The notes under the pieces: generated by a model
The model's database searches: none
Told to the model about the DNA's origin: nothing
The model's input: only the letters and a program-made list of their open reading frames with translations
In this document: positions 1 to 8,032 of the stretch, piece by piece
Numbering within the stretch: position 1 is the stretch's first letter
Layout: each line of letters begins with the position of its first letter
Origin: Firmicutes bacterium CAG:449
Lineage (GTDB): Bacteria; Bacillota_I; Bacilli_A; RFN20; CAG-449
Direction of reading: 5' to 3'
DNA length: 13,973 nt
Assembly: GCA_000432895.1 (NCBI GenBank)
Contig: FR889430.1
Coordinates: 9,305-23,277, forward strand
Position numbers and translations under genes: made by a program

Positions 1-1272
1 ATAATTTTCTAAAAAATTATGTTCAACTTTATTTTGACCAGTAATCAAAAATTCACTCATTGAAGTAAAATATGAATCAAATAACCAACCTGCTCTTTCT
101 CGAGAAGGACAATCAGTTAAAATATCCACACTATTTTGAGCATAAGTATTAACTGCTGCAGAAAAAATTTTCTTAATTTTTTTATTTTCTAATTCAAATT
201 TAAATTTGTTAATTTCACTTGATTCATATTTAATAAAATCAAGTTTCTTAACTTTTATTTCACCTTTTTTTATAACTAATCTTAAATATTGAATAGTATA
301 TGGTTCGAAACAAATATGTTTAAATAAGCCTTTGTTAATTTCATAAGAAACAATATTTTGAGTGGTATTACGGAAAAAGTCAATTTTTACAGGCTTTTTA
401 CTACCTAAAGAAGCATCAATTTCATCAAAAATAAAATAAATTTCACAATCACTTAAACATTCTATTTCAAATTCAATAAAACCTGTATAAGAATGATCTA
501 ATTTATAAGTAACAAATGTATTTTGTTTTAAACAATCTATTTTTTCTAAAGAATATTCAAGTCGAGAAATATAATCATTAGGATTAACTTCCCATTCATT
601 TTTTGGAAAAATTTTTAATTCATTTAAATACATATAACGATCTTCGTATGGTTTTATTTGTTCGTTATATAAAAATTTACCTTCTTCAATTTGTTTAAAA
701 CCTACTCTAGGAAAATTTACATATTCAACATTTTTATTTAAATAATTTTCATGTTCAAAGCACTGACATTCAATTAAAGAAAAAGGATTAATCTTTCCTT
801 CAATAAAATCCTGAAAATTAAAAGAAAAATGATAAGATTCTGAAAAAGTTCTTTGATATGAAAATCTAGAAACCTTTTGATAACGGCTACTATTTAAATA
901 ACATTTAAAATGATTATCTAATCCAGTATAAGAATAAATATTTTCATTATCATAAATTTCACAAACTAAAAATGGATTAGTATTTAATGTATAATAAGAA
1001 TTACAATGTGAAGATAATAATTCAATTACTAAATAATGATGACCTTTAGCTAAATGATATTCATCTAATCTAAAATAATTATGACTTGCTCTAGAAGGCC
1101 CATATCCAATTAATTTTCCATTATCAAATAAACGATAAATATTATTACCGGTTATTTTAAAATTACCATTTCTTTTTAAATCAATCTCTTCAATAAAAAA
1201 TAAAGAAATATTTTTTTTATCAAGATATTTTTCTGGATAAATTGGTTTAGCTTTTTTAAACTTATTTAACAT
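1..1272 (-). CDS. GH78-like alpha-L-rhamnosidase family protein, 3' end cut by window edge
   Basis: The frame stays open from ATG at 1272 to base 1, giving 424 residues with no stop; the C-terminal part lies outside. There is no signal peptide (it begins MLNKFKKAKPIYPEK), so a cytoplasmic enzyme is expected. The N-terminal part reads as beta-sandwich: residues about 48-65 hold GYGPSRASHNYFRLDEYHL, and CNSYYTLNTNPFL follows near 90, both typical of the N-terminal domains of rhamnosidase-like proteins. At 387-399 comes DCPSRERAGWLFD, a form of the DCPxRxERxGWxxD signature that opens the (alpha/alpha)6 barrel of GH78 and carries acidic active-site residues. It is one residue shorter than the classical GH78 form, so the substrate may not be rhamnose. 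An AAGG sequence about six bases before the ATG supports the start. The start overlaps the end of the GH127-like gene by 11 bases, so the two are probably translationally coupled. Family membership is likely; specificity is unknown. Confidence 0.8.
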   Translation of the reverse strand, partial: MLNKFKKAKPIYPEKYLDKKNISLFFIEEIDLKRNGNFKITGNNIYRLFDNGKLIGYGPSRASHNYFRLDEYHLAKGHHYLVIELLSSHCNSYYTLNTNPFLVCEIYDNENIYSYTGLDNHFKCYLNSSRYQKVSRFSYQRTFSESYHFSFNFQDFIEGKINPFSLIECQCFEHENYLNKNVEYVNFPRVGFKQIEEGKFLYNEQIKPYEDRYMYLNELKIFPKNEWEVNPNDYISRLEYSLEKIDCLKQNTFVTYKLDHSYTGFIEFEIECLSDCEIYFIFDEIDASLGSKKPVKIDFFRNTTQNIVSYEINKGLFKHICFEPYTIQYLRLVIKKGEIKVKKLDFIKYESSEINKFKFELENKKIKKIFSAAVNTYAQNSVDILTDCPSRERAGWLFDSYFTSMSEFLITGQNKVEHNFLENY

Positions 1273-2746
1273 ATTGAACCTTTTCTTCTAATACATTTTC
1301 TTCAAAAGTAGAATTATCATAGACAAATGAATATGCATTATTATTAATCATAAACTCATTTTTCATCTTTTCTTTTTTCTTAGTTAAAAGCATATCACCA
1401 AAAAAGAAAACACCATTTTGAGAATTAATTTCATTTTCTAATTCAAAAACATATTCTTTTCTTTCATTTAAATTAATTTCTAACCATCTATTATTAATAC
1501 CATTTTTTGGTAATCTAATCTTCATTATTAATGGTTTATTTATTTTATTTACCTTTAAGGTGATCTTATTATCATCATAATAAAATTCATTATCTAAAAC
1601 AAAAGAAACATTTTCATCTTCATATTCAAATTTTACAGGAAATGGAACAATTAAATTATCTTCATCTTTAATTAATGCAAAATCAGTTAAATAACCTAAT
1701 CCATCACCAAGTCTCATTGTACAACAAAAGAATGCTTCATATAAATATGATTTCATTAAATAATGATCTTTAATCGCGCATGTGGAACATCCCGCTCCTC
1801 CATTAATTCTTTGGAAAGTTCTTAAAGAATTAATATAAATACGATTAAAAACATCTAAATATTTTTCGTCTTGAGTAATAGAATATAACTTTCTAGCAAT
1901 AATAAAACTATCAATTATTCCACATGGTTCAGTCCAAGTAGAAAAACGATTAAACCAATTAATATTTGCATAATCATATGTCATTCCTTTTTCAAGATAA
2001 TTATTAAAAATATCTATCGCATTTTTTAAATATTTATTATTATACTTGCTATATCTAATAATACCCCTAGTGCAAGATAAAGTTGCATGAGTTTGACATT
2101 CAAGTTTTAAATAATTAATCTTTAAAAAAATATTAATCATTAATTCAATAACATCTTTTAATCTTGGATCAGGATAAACTTCATAAATTGCAGTTATTCC
2201 ATCTAACATAATAAAAGCACATCCAATATCAGTTGAAACTTCCCAACCATTTAAAATAGTGCCATTTATACTACCACTTACTCCGCCTTCATCATGTTTT
2301 ACTCTTTCAGTTGGATAATTAACATAAAAAGGAGCAATTGGAATTAAAAAATTATTAGCAATTGATTTAATTTGATCTAAATATTTATTATTATTTGTAA
2401 TTTTATAATAATTAACTAACCCTCTTAAAAACCATGAATTACTCGAGACCTGTTGTTCATCGACATATTCACCATTAAATTCTTTTCCAAAATATCCATA
2501 TTTATTAACTTTTTGATCTAAGACAGCAAATATATCTTCTAATTGTTTTAAAACATTTTTTTGTTTATCTTCATATCCTTCATATGCTTTATATAGCGAA
2601 GTTAAAGCAAGAATATCTCTACCTTGAAAATCACCTGGCCAAGATTCATTTTGATCAAAAAGGTCTTTTGCTAGATACATAGAATCATTTAACCTATTTC
2701 TATTTAATTCTATTCTACGAAATAGATCTCCTAGTATTTTTTTCAT
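1262..2746 (-). CDS. GH127-like (DUF1680-type) beta-L-arabinofuranosidase family protein, cytoplasmic
   Basis: 494 residues, no signal peptide. The body is an alpha-helical barrel of hairpin repeats (about 1-360) followed by a short beta-sandwich (about 365-455). The key family pattern is present: WTEPCGIIDSFIIARKLY gives Glu273-x-Cys275, and FFCCTMRLGDG gives Cys341-Cys342. In the Bifidobacterium enzyme HypBA1 the equivalent Glu and three Cys bind zinc, and the first Cys of the pair is the nucleophile, so a working Zn-thiolate site is expected. It is shorter than the usual 600-700 residues of GH127. It also has an extra Cys320-x-x-Cys323 pair just before the active-site pair. Known relatives in this clan include GH127, GH137, GH142 and GH146, so L-arabinofuranose specificity is a best guess. 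The start is supported by AAGGGGG five bases upstream. It follows the hairpin behind the binding lipoprotein and overlaps the GH78-like gene. Confidence 0.82.
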   Translation of the reverse strand: MKKILGDLFRRIELNRNRLNDSMYLAKDLFDQNESWPGDFQGRDILALTSLYKAYEGYEDKQKNVLKQLEDIFAVLDQKVNKYGYFGKEFNGEYVDEQQVSSNSWFLRGLVNYYKITNNNKYLDQIKSIANNFLIPIAPFYVNYPTERVKHDEGGVSGSINGTILNGWEVSTDIGCAFIMLDGITAIYEVYPDPRLKDVIELMINIFLKINYLKLECQTHATLSCTRGIIRYSKYNNKYLKNAIDIFNNYLEKGMTYDYANINWFNRFSTWTEPCGIIDSFIIARKLYSITQDEKYLDVFNRIYINSLRTFQRINGGAGCSTCAIKDHYLMKSYLYEAFFCCTMRLGDGLGYLTDFALIKDEDNLIVPFPVKFEYEDENVSFVLDNEFYYDDNKITLKVNKINKPLIMKIRLPKNGINNRWLEINLNERKEYVFELENEINSQNGVFFFGDMLLTKKKEKMKNEFMINNNAYSFVYDNSTFEENVLEEKVQYVK

Positions 2747-2764
2747 AAAGCCCCCTTATTATAA

Positions 2765-2797
2765 ATATGGAATTAGGAATTAATCCTAATCCCATAT
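2765..2797 (-). promoter_or_regulatory. intercistronic hairpin between surface-protein genes and cytoplasmic enzyme genes
   Basis: Arms 2765-2778 and 2784-2797 pair over 14 positions around a 5-base loop. As minus-strand RNA the only non-Watson-Crick pair is one G-U wobble. It begins 11 bases after the stop codon of the 730-residue lipoprotein gene and ends 18 bases before the GH127-like start. In the direction of transcription it is followed by TTATAATAAGGGGG, which is not a proper U-run, so full termination is doubtful. It more likely acts as a partial terminator or as an RNA-end stabiliser that lets the upstream surface-protein genes be expressed more than the downstream enzymes. Confidence 0.6.
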
Positions 2798-2808
2798 AAA
2801 ATTATTTT

Positions 2809-5001
2809 TTATTTTGCAATTGCAATTAATTCAACGGTAACATTTCCTACATAGAATGTACCTGTTCCACCATTTTGGTCTGCTCCTGGAGTATAGAAAG
2901 AGAAGAAATCAACTTGTCTATTTGCTACCCAAGTAATTTCAGAATGATGATATCCATTTTCCATATCAGTACCAATTTCAGGGAAAACTGCATTATCAAA
3001 ATTATATGTAAGTTTTCCTGTCCAATTACTAACATAATAATCTAAAGATATTTTATATGTTTGTTTATCTTCAATTTTTCCACCTGCTTGAAACCATTCA
3101 ATAGTTGTATTAGTTTGTTTAAATGTAACTTTTTGAGGTGCTGTACCCATATTTTCATTAGCAATAACATCAGCATTATTATCAAAATTTTCTACTGCTC
3201 TTTTATCATCATTAACTGTGCCAAAAGCACGTGTTTTTTGATTAAAATTAAATCCAACTTTATATCCTTTAGGTGTTTCATCTTCTGGAACTGGATCAGC
3301 TTCTGCTAATTTTAAATTAATTTTACCAATATAAATTTCAAAGTTAGCATTACCTTGACCATAAATATTTAATTGTCTCCAACCATTTTCAATAACACCT
3401 TCATATTTAACAACACGGATATTACCACTTACTTCTTTATCTTCAATTTGAAGAGTTGGGTTACCATTATCACCCATCATAATAAAATGAAGTCCTTTAT
3501 TATTAACACTATAATAATACATTTCGATAGTTAATTTCTTACCAACAAGCATGTTGTTTTTTGTTAATCCTGCAAAGAAATGATCATCCGCATTTGTTAA
3601 TTTTAAAGCATTTTTACCAAAATTATCATTTGCTTTCATAGCAGCTTTTGCATCAGCATTTTCAATATTATTAATAACAACAGTTTCACCATTAGTTGAT
3701 TCTGTGCCACTGTTTTCCATATCAAAAGTAAATCCATTTGTTAATTGTTCACTTGTTGGTACAATTGCATTAACTTGTGCAACTTCTTTAGCTCCAAATG
3801 TTAAATTATCAATTGAAATAATAGTATCAGTATTTGATCCACTTAATTTAAAGAAACCAAACCATGCATTACCAGTTGTAGGAATCTTTGTCCCAGGGAA
3901 AGAAAAACTTGCTTCATAAACAGTATTAACTTTTGCATCAGATTTAACAAATGTTTGATTTAATCCATTAGATCCATCCCAGTTTAATTGAAGATAGAAA
4001 TTGGAAAAATTACCAACATCATTTGATAAAATTTTATATGAAAATGAAACAGTATATGTTGCAGAAATTCCACGTTTAAAATGATCATTAAATTGATTAA
4101 AGTAAATGCATCTTGCGGCACTTCCTGCAGTCTTATTTGCATCAATAATAAGTGAATTACCACTTATTGCATCACTACCACCAGATAAATGAGCAGCTTT
4201 ATTAGAATCCGCCATTGCTCTATATGTTTGTGATCTAGTACCTTTAGCAAAATTTTCTTTAAATGTACCATAATTTGCTAAAGCTGCAGGATCTTCAAAT
4301 CCAGTTGTATCAAAATCTTCTGCATGAGCAGGAGTAACATTAATTGTTATTTCACCTTCAGCAAACAAATCTGAATTATTAGGATCTTCAACATAATAAG
4401 ATAATTTATGCTCACCAGCAATTTTAGCAGTGAAAACACCATTTTTAATTGAACCAGATTCATTTAAATCTTCAATTTCAATATTATTAGTTAAATCATT
4501 ACCTTTATAATCTTTTGCTTTTACTGTAGGTAAAGTAAATGGTGTATCAACATTAGTTTGATAAGTTAATACTTCTGGCATAGTTAAAGTTGGTACACTT
4601 TCACCTTTAACAGTTATACTAACTTTAGAAGTCTTTGCTCCATCAGTAGTAGTAGCAACAACATTTGTTGTACCAGCTTTAAGAGCTTTAACTTTACCAG
4701 TTTGATCAACTGTTAAAACAGTTTCATCTTCACTAGTCAATGCATAAGTTTTATCATCAGCATTTTCAGGAAGAACATTAATATTAACATTTGTCTCCTC
4801 GCCGATGAATAATTCAGTTTTTTCCGCTATAATAGAAACTGAACTAACATGTACAACCTCCTTCTCACTTGATGTTGTAGTAGTTGGTTCACTAGAAGTT
4901 GTTGGTTGTGGTTGAGTGGATGAATTCTCTCCACAGCCAACAAGTCCTGTTGAAAATGTTGCTGCTAATAATACAGCAAATGGAATAATTTTCTTTTTCA
5001 T
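2809..5001 (-). CDS. multi-domain carbohydrate-binding-type lipoprotein with no catalytic domain visible
   Basis: 730 residues. A lipoprotein signal peptide ends in the lipobox LVGC (Cys23), followed by a Ser/Thr/Pro linker (about 25-48). A bacterial Ig-like domain of the BIG2 type lies at about 52-133 (VSSVSIIAEKTELFIGEE, ending near VSITVKG). A second Ig-like domain spans about 136-224. Three beta-sandwich modules follow: about 228-405 (FDTTGFEDPAALANYGTF; ends ISIDNLTFGA), about 412-566 (FTFDMENSGTES; ends IYIGKINLKLA) and about 578-730 (YKVGFNFNQKTRAFGT; ends FYVGNVTVELIA). Each opens with an F-D/N-rich strand and closes with an I/V-x-N/K-[LV]-x-[LF] strand, as carbohydrate-binding jelly rolls do, but I cannot assign a CBM family. 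I infer a surface glycan-binding role, comparable to what SusE/F-type proteins do in Bacteroidota. AAAGGAGGA seven bases upstream is close to a perfect ribosome binding site and suggests high expression. Confidence 0.75.
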   Translation of the reverse strand: MKKKIIPFAVLLAATFSTGLVGCGENSSTQPQPTTSSEPTTTTSSEKEVVHVSSVSIIAEKTELFIGEETNVNINVLPENADDKTYALTSEDETVLTVDQTGKVKALKAGTTNVVATTTDGAKTSKVSITVKGESVPTLTMPEVLTYQTNVDTPFTLPTVKAKDYKGNDLTNNIEIEDLNESGSIKNGVFTAKIAGEHKLSYYVEDPNNSDLFAEGEITINVTPAHAEDFDTTGFEDPAALANYGTFKENFAKGTRSQTYRAMADSNKAAHLSGGSDAISGNSLIIDANKTAGSAARCIYFNQFNDHFKRGISATYTVSFSYKILSNDVGNFSNFYLQLNWDGSNGLNQTFVKSDAKVNTVYEASFSFPGTKIPTTGNAWFGFFKLSGSNTDTIISIDNLTFGAKEVAQVNAIVPTSEQLTNGFTFDMENSGTESTNGETVVINNIENADAKAAMKANDNFGKNALKLTNADDHFFAGLTKNNMLVGKKLTIEMYYYSVNNKGLHFIMMGDNGNPTLQIEDKEVSGNIRVVKYEGVIENGWRQLNIYGQGNANFEIYIGKINLKLAEADPVPEDETPKGYKVGFNFNQKTRAFGTVNDDKRAVENFDNNADVIANENMGTAPQKVTFKQTNTTIEWFQAGGKIEDKQTYKISLDYYVSNWTGKLTYNFDNAVFPEIGTDMENGYHHSEITWVANRQVDFFSFYTPGADQNGGTGTFYVGNVTVELIAIAK

Positions 5002-5035
5002 TGTCTCCTCCTTTTAAATACAATTTGTAGAAAAT

Positions 5036-8032
5036 TTATTTAAATAAATATTGTGGCATTCTTGCAGTTTTTGTCTTATAATCTTCGACAAAGTGAGGAA
5101 TGTTACCCATTTGGACTCTCTTAAGTCCCATATCATTACGTTCAGCATCCGCAATAACAATAGCAATATCAATTGTTTTATTATTATCAATTGCTTCTTT
5201 AAATTCTGGAGCTAAAGTAAAAGGTATCATAAATTCACCAACGTAACCATCACTTTTTGTAGTGAAGTTTGCTTGCATTAATGCTTGATTTTCAATATAT
5301 TTGGAATTTGTTCTTACTTCAGAGAAAGTAAAATAACCATTTCTTTCCCACGTTGGTGCAAATGCAGCTTGAAGCACACCTCCTTCCTGTTTATATACTT
5401 GCATATCAGCATTAGGCATATCAGTAATCGTGGACATAAATAATTCAACACAATCTCCAAGCCAGAAGTCGTTAATAGTACGAACATCTATTTTATTATC
5501 ATAAACATCAAATCCAAAATAAATTCCATTATCATCATAACTCATGACTAATTTATTTAATTTAAAATGATTAGCTAGTTCATCACTAGTTCTTTGACTA
5601 CCTTCTGCATCAGAAATACCAATAATATCAATATTTGTTGCATTAGAATCATTCCAATCAGATAAATCACCATCAATGGTAATTTGTTTATTTAATTTAC
5701 TTACCTCAACTTTTGGTCCTGCTTCAGAATTAGTTTTAAATGAAATATTATAATTAGATTTATCAATATTAATATCACTTTCAGAAGTATTGCCTTCAGG
5801 AGAAATACCACTCAAATTTTTATTTAAAGTATAATAATTATAATTATCTTTTAATTCAATATTTTCACAATTAACTGCTTGTAATAATGTATTAAATTTA
5901 TCTCCAGATGGTTGAGTGTAACTACAATCATAGAATAAATTATCACTAATTGTTGAAGAACCTACACCTCTAAATGATAAAGCAGCATTACCATTTCTAC
6001 TAATAAAGTTATTTTCAATAGTCGCTCCATATAAAGTAGATTTAGGAGCAACAGAAGCATTACTTGAAATAGCAAATATTGAAATATCACCATATAATGG
6101 TTCTGGTTTAATATAACAATTATTAATAAATTTATTGTTTTTGATTGTGACATTTTGTGCTAAAGTAGCTTCATTATATTGATCCATTGCCGATGCAACT
6201 TGAATTGAACCATGGCCAACATTCATAAAAGCATTATTTTCAATTACTGCATCAGGAACTTGAATTAATAAACCTCTATTACGTTTATTTCTAATAATAT
6301 TATTTGTAAATGTTAATTTAGGTGTATTAGATAAGAAAGTAACTCGACAATTACCCCAAGAATTAACATTTGACATTCTTTCTTTTACTTTAAAAACATA
6401 TCCAGCAGAAGTTTTTTCAACACTATCAATAGTGTAATATCCATTTGTTGGATTATGTCCTTCAAAAGTATCTTCATTATAAATAGCTATCTTATCACCA
6501 ACTTTAGGTTCAAGAACTGTCCCAGTTATTTTATTAACTGTCATAGTTTTAGCGCTTCCACCTTCAGCAGAAACAAGTTTATACCAATAACCATGCTTAA
6601 TATTTAAAGCATCATCATGAGAATTTTCAATAATAGAATTAGTAACCTCAACATTTCCACTCATCTTTTCAAAATGTAAAGCATCTGCAGTTGCAGTCAT
6701 TAAAGAAGCACTATTTTCTTTAATAGATAAATTAAATCTATTTAAATATAAATTACTTGTACTAGATGCCACTAAAGCCATTCCATATGCATTATGCATA
6801 GTAATATTTTCAAAATAAATATTATTTGAAGAAGAAATAGAAGCCCCTCTAGCATCATATTGAGAAAATTGTAAAGCAACTAAAGTTCCATTTCTTGGAC
6901 GAGATATACCAGTTGAAAAAGTAACTTCAATTTGATAATTTCCATTAGTTTGCTCTGAAATTGTATATTCTTTAAAAGAGTCAACTAAGAAATTACCTCC
7001 TTCAAGAGGTGTTTTATTAATTTGACCAAATTCAACCCAAGAACGTAATGATTTTTTGTTTAATAACAATTCTTTAACTAAAGGATTAAATTCTTGATCT
7101 ACTTCTACTTTTAAAGTTTTAGTTTCTGTGTTACCTTCAATAATTTTGCCTGTTAAAGAAGAAGGAATCTCTGCTTGAAAAGTCATATCATTAAAATATA
7201 TATTTTCACAATTAGTAATAGTTAAATAACCTTTATAATTTAAATTTTGAATTAAAATATTAATTATAGAATTATCTCCTTCTACATATGTTCCATTTAG
7301 TCCATCTAAACTAAGCGCAGAAGTATCTTTTGATAAATATGCTTCTACATCAATTTTGCCAGTTGGTAATTTAATTTTAACTACTTTATTAGCATCATTT
7401 TTTTCTTTAGCTAAATAGAAAGATGTTTGTAATTTATAATAATTATTTAATTCTGTACAAGAAGAAAAGTATTGTTGGACTTGTTGTAAACTAATATCAT
7501 TAACAACAATAATTTCATCAACTTGATCATCATTAATTTTACCATATTTTTCTACAATAACATTTTGATTAACACCAACATTATTATTTTCTAAACCATA
7601 TTTTTCTTTAGAAGTAATATCTAAATTGGCATAAGGTGATTCACTTAATTTATTAGCGTAATCTCCAATAGAAAGATTTTTATTTGGATCATTATCTTGC
7701 ACTTCTAAACTAATTGAAGAAGTTTTATTACCATCTTCAGTTTTAACTTCAATAGTAACAGTTCCTACCTTTTGAGCGGTTACAAGTCCAGAAGAAGAGA
7801 CTATAACATTATCATTACTAGTAGAATAAGTAACATTTTTATTCGTCGCATTAAGAGGTAAAATAGAAACAACTAATTGTAATTGTTCACCAACTTTTAA
7901 ACTTTGAGAAGCACTAGATAAACTAACACTTTCTACATTAATAACATTTTCTTGAGAAGAAGTTTCTCCACAAGACATTAAATTAGGTGTGATAAGAAAT
8001 AAAGATAATGTTAATAATACGCCTTTTTTCAT
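5036..8032 (-). CDS. GH110-like parallel beta-helix lipoprotein with Ig-like and C-terminal CBM9-like domains
   Basis: 998 residues. The signal peptide ends at lipobox LMSC (Cys21). A BIG2-type Ig domain covers about 31-112, a right-handed parallel beta-helix about 220-740, and a CBM9/DOMON-like module about 784-998 (ITIDGDLSDW, GIYFGFDVYDNKI, DFWLGDCVELFM). In the helix, TADALHFEKMSGN followed by SHDDALNIKHG places Asp450 23 residues before Asp473-Asp474. RNRGLLIQ lies at 584-591. This Asp / Asp-Asp arrangement and the ADAxHF and DDAxN motifs match GH110 exo-alpha-galactosidases as I remember them, so hydrolysis of terminal alpha-galactose at the cell surface is the best guess. Other pectin-lyase-fold enzymes remain possible. 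Its ATG overlaps the stop of the upstream paralogue by four bases (ATGA), and a GAAAGGAG site lies inside that gene. An aromatic-rich CBM9 tail would keep the enzyme on its polysaccharide. Confidence 0.8.
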   Translation of the reverse strand: MKKGVLLTLSLFLITPNLMSCGETSSQENVINVESVSLSSASQSLKVGEQLQLVVSILPLNATNKNVTYSTSNDNVIVSSSGLVTAQKVGTVTIEVKTEDGNKTSSISLEVQDNDPNKNLSIGDYANKLSESPYANLDITSKEKYGLENNNVGVNQNVIVEKYGKINDDQVDEIIVVNDISLQQVQQYFSSCTELNNYYKLQTSFYLAKEKNDANKVVKIKLPTGKIDVEAYLSKDTSALSLDGLNGTYVEGDNSIINILIQNLNYKGYLTITNCENIYFNDMTFQAEIPSSLTGKIIEGNTETKTLKVEVDQEFNPLVKELLLNKKSLRSWVEFGQINKTPLEGGNFLVDSFKEYTISEQTNGNYQIEVTFSTGISRPRNGTLVALQFSQYDARGASISSSNNIYFENITMHNAYGMALVASSTSNLYLNRFNLSIKENSASLMTATADALHFEKMSGNVEVTNSIIENSHDDALNIKHGYWYKLVSAEGGSAKTMTVNKITGTVLEPKVGDKIAIYNEDTFEGHNPTNGYYTIDSVEKTSAGYVFKVKERMSNVNSWGNCRVTFLSNTPKLTFTNNIIRNKRNRGLLIQVPDAVIENNAFMNVGHGSIQVASAMDQYNEATLAQNVTIKNNKFINNCYIKPEPLYGDISIFAISSNASVAPKSTLYGATIENNFISRNGNAALSFRGVGSSTISDNLFYDCSYTQPSGDKFNTLLQAVNCENIELKDNYNYYTLNKNLSGISPEGNTSESDINIDKSNYNISFKTNSEAGPKVEVSKLNKQITIDGDLSDWNDSNATNIDIIGISDAEGSQRTSDELANHFKLNKLVMSYDDNGIYFGFDVYDNKIDVRTINDFWLGDCVELFMSTITDMPNADMQVYKQEGGVLQAAFAPTWERNGYFTFSEVRTNSKYIENQALMQANFTTKSDGYVGEFMIPFTLAPEFKEAIDNNKTIDIAIVIADAERNDMGLKRVQMGNIPHFVEDYKTKTARMPQYLFK

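Noticed and set aside
2765..2815. Hairpin plus T-rich stretch read as a plus-strand terminator
   Set aside because: No plus-strand gene lies upstream of it, so there is nothing to terminate; the T-rich part codes for the end of the binding lipoprotein on the other strand.
3061..3309. Plus-strand open frame of 82 codons
   Set aside because: It lies antisense inside the binding-lipoprotein gene, has a Phe/Ile/Ser/Cys-rich composition typical of a reverse-frame reading and no ribosome binding site.
3704..3919. Plus-strand open frame of 71 codons
   Set aside because: Antisense to a well-supported beta-sandwich module; no ribosome binding site or recognisable motif.
5019..5029. Perfect 11-base palindrome TACAATTTGTA between two lipoprotein genes
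   Set aside because: The five-base arms are too short and too AT-rich to be a credible hairpin or operator here.
5962..6153. Minus-strand frame of 63 codons inside the 998-residue gene
   Set aside because: Leu/Ile-rich out-of-frame reading of the beta-helix coding sequence; the overlapping frame has domain support along its whole length.
8029..8032. TGA at the end of the 675-residue gene read as Trp (Mycoplasma code)
   Set aside because: All tryptophans in the window use TGG and no gene has an internal in-frame TGA; read-through would add only a few residues before TAA.
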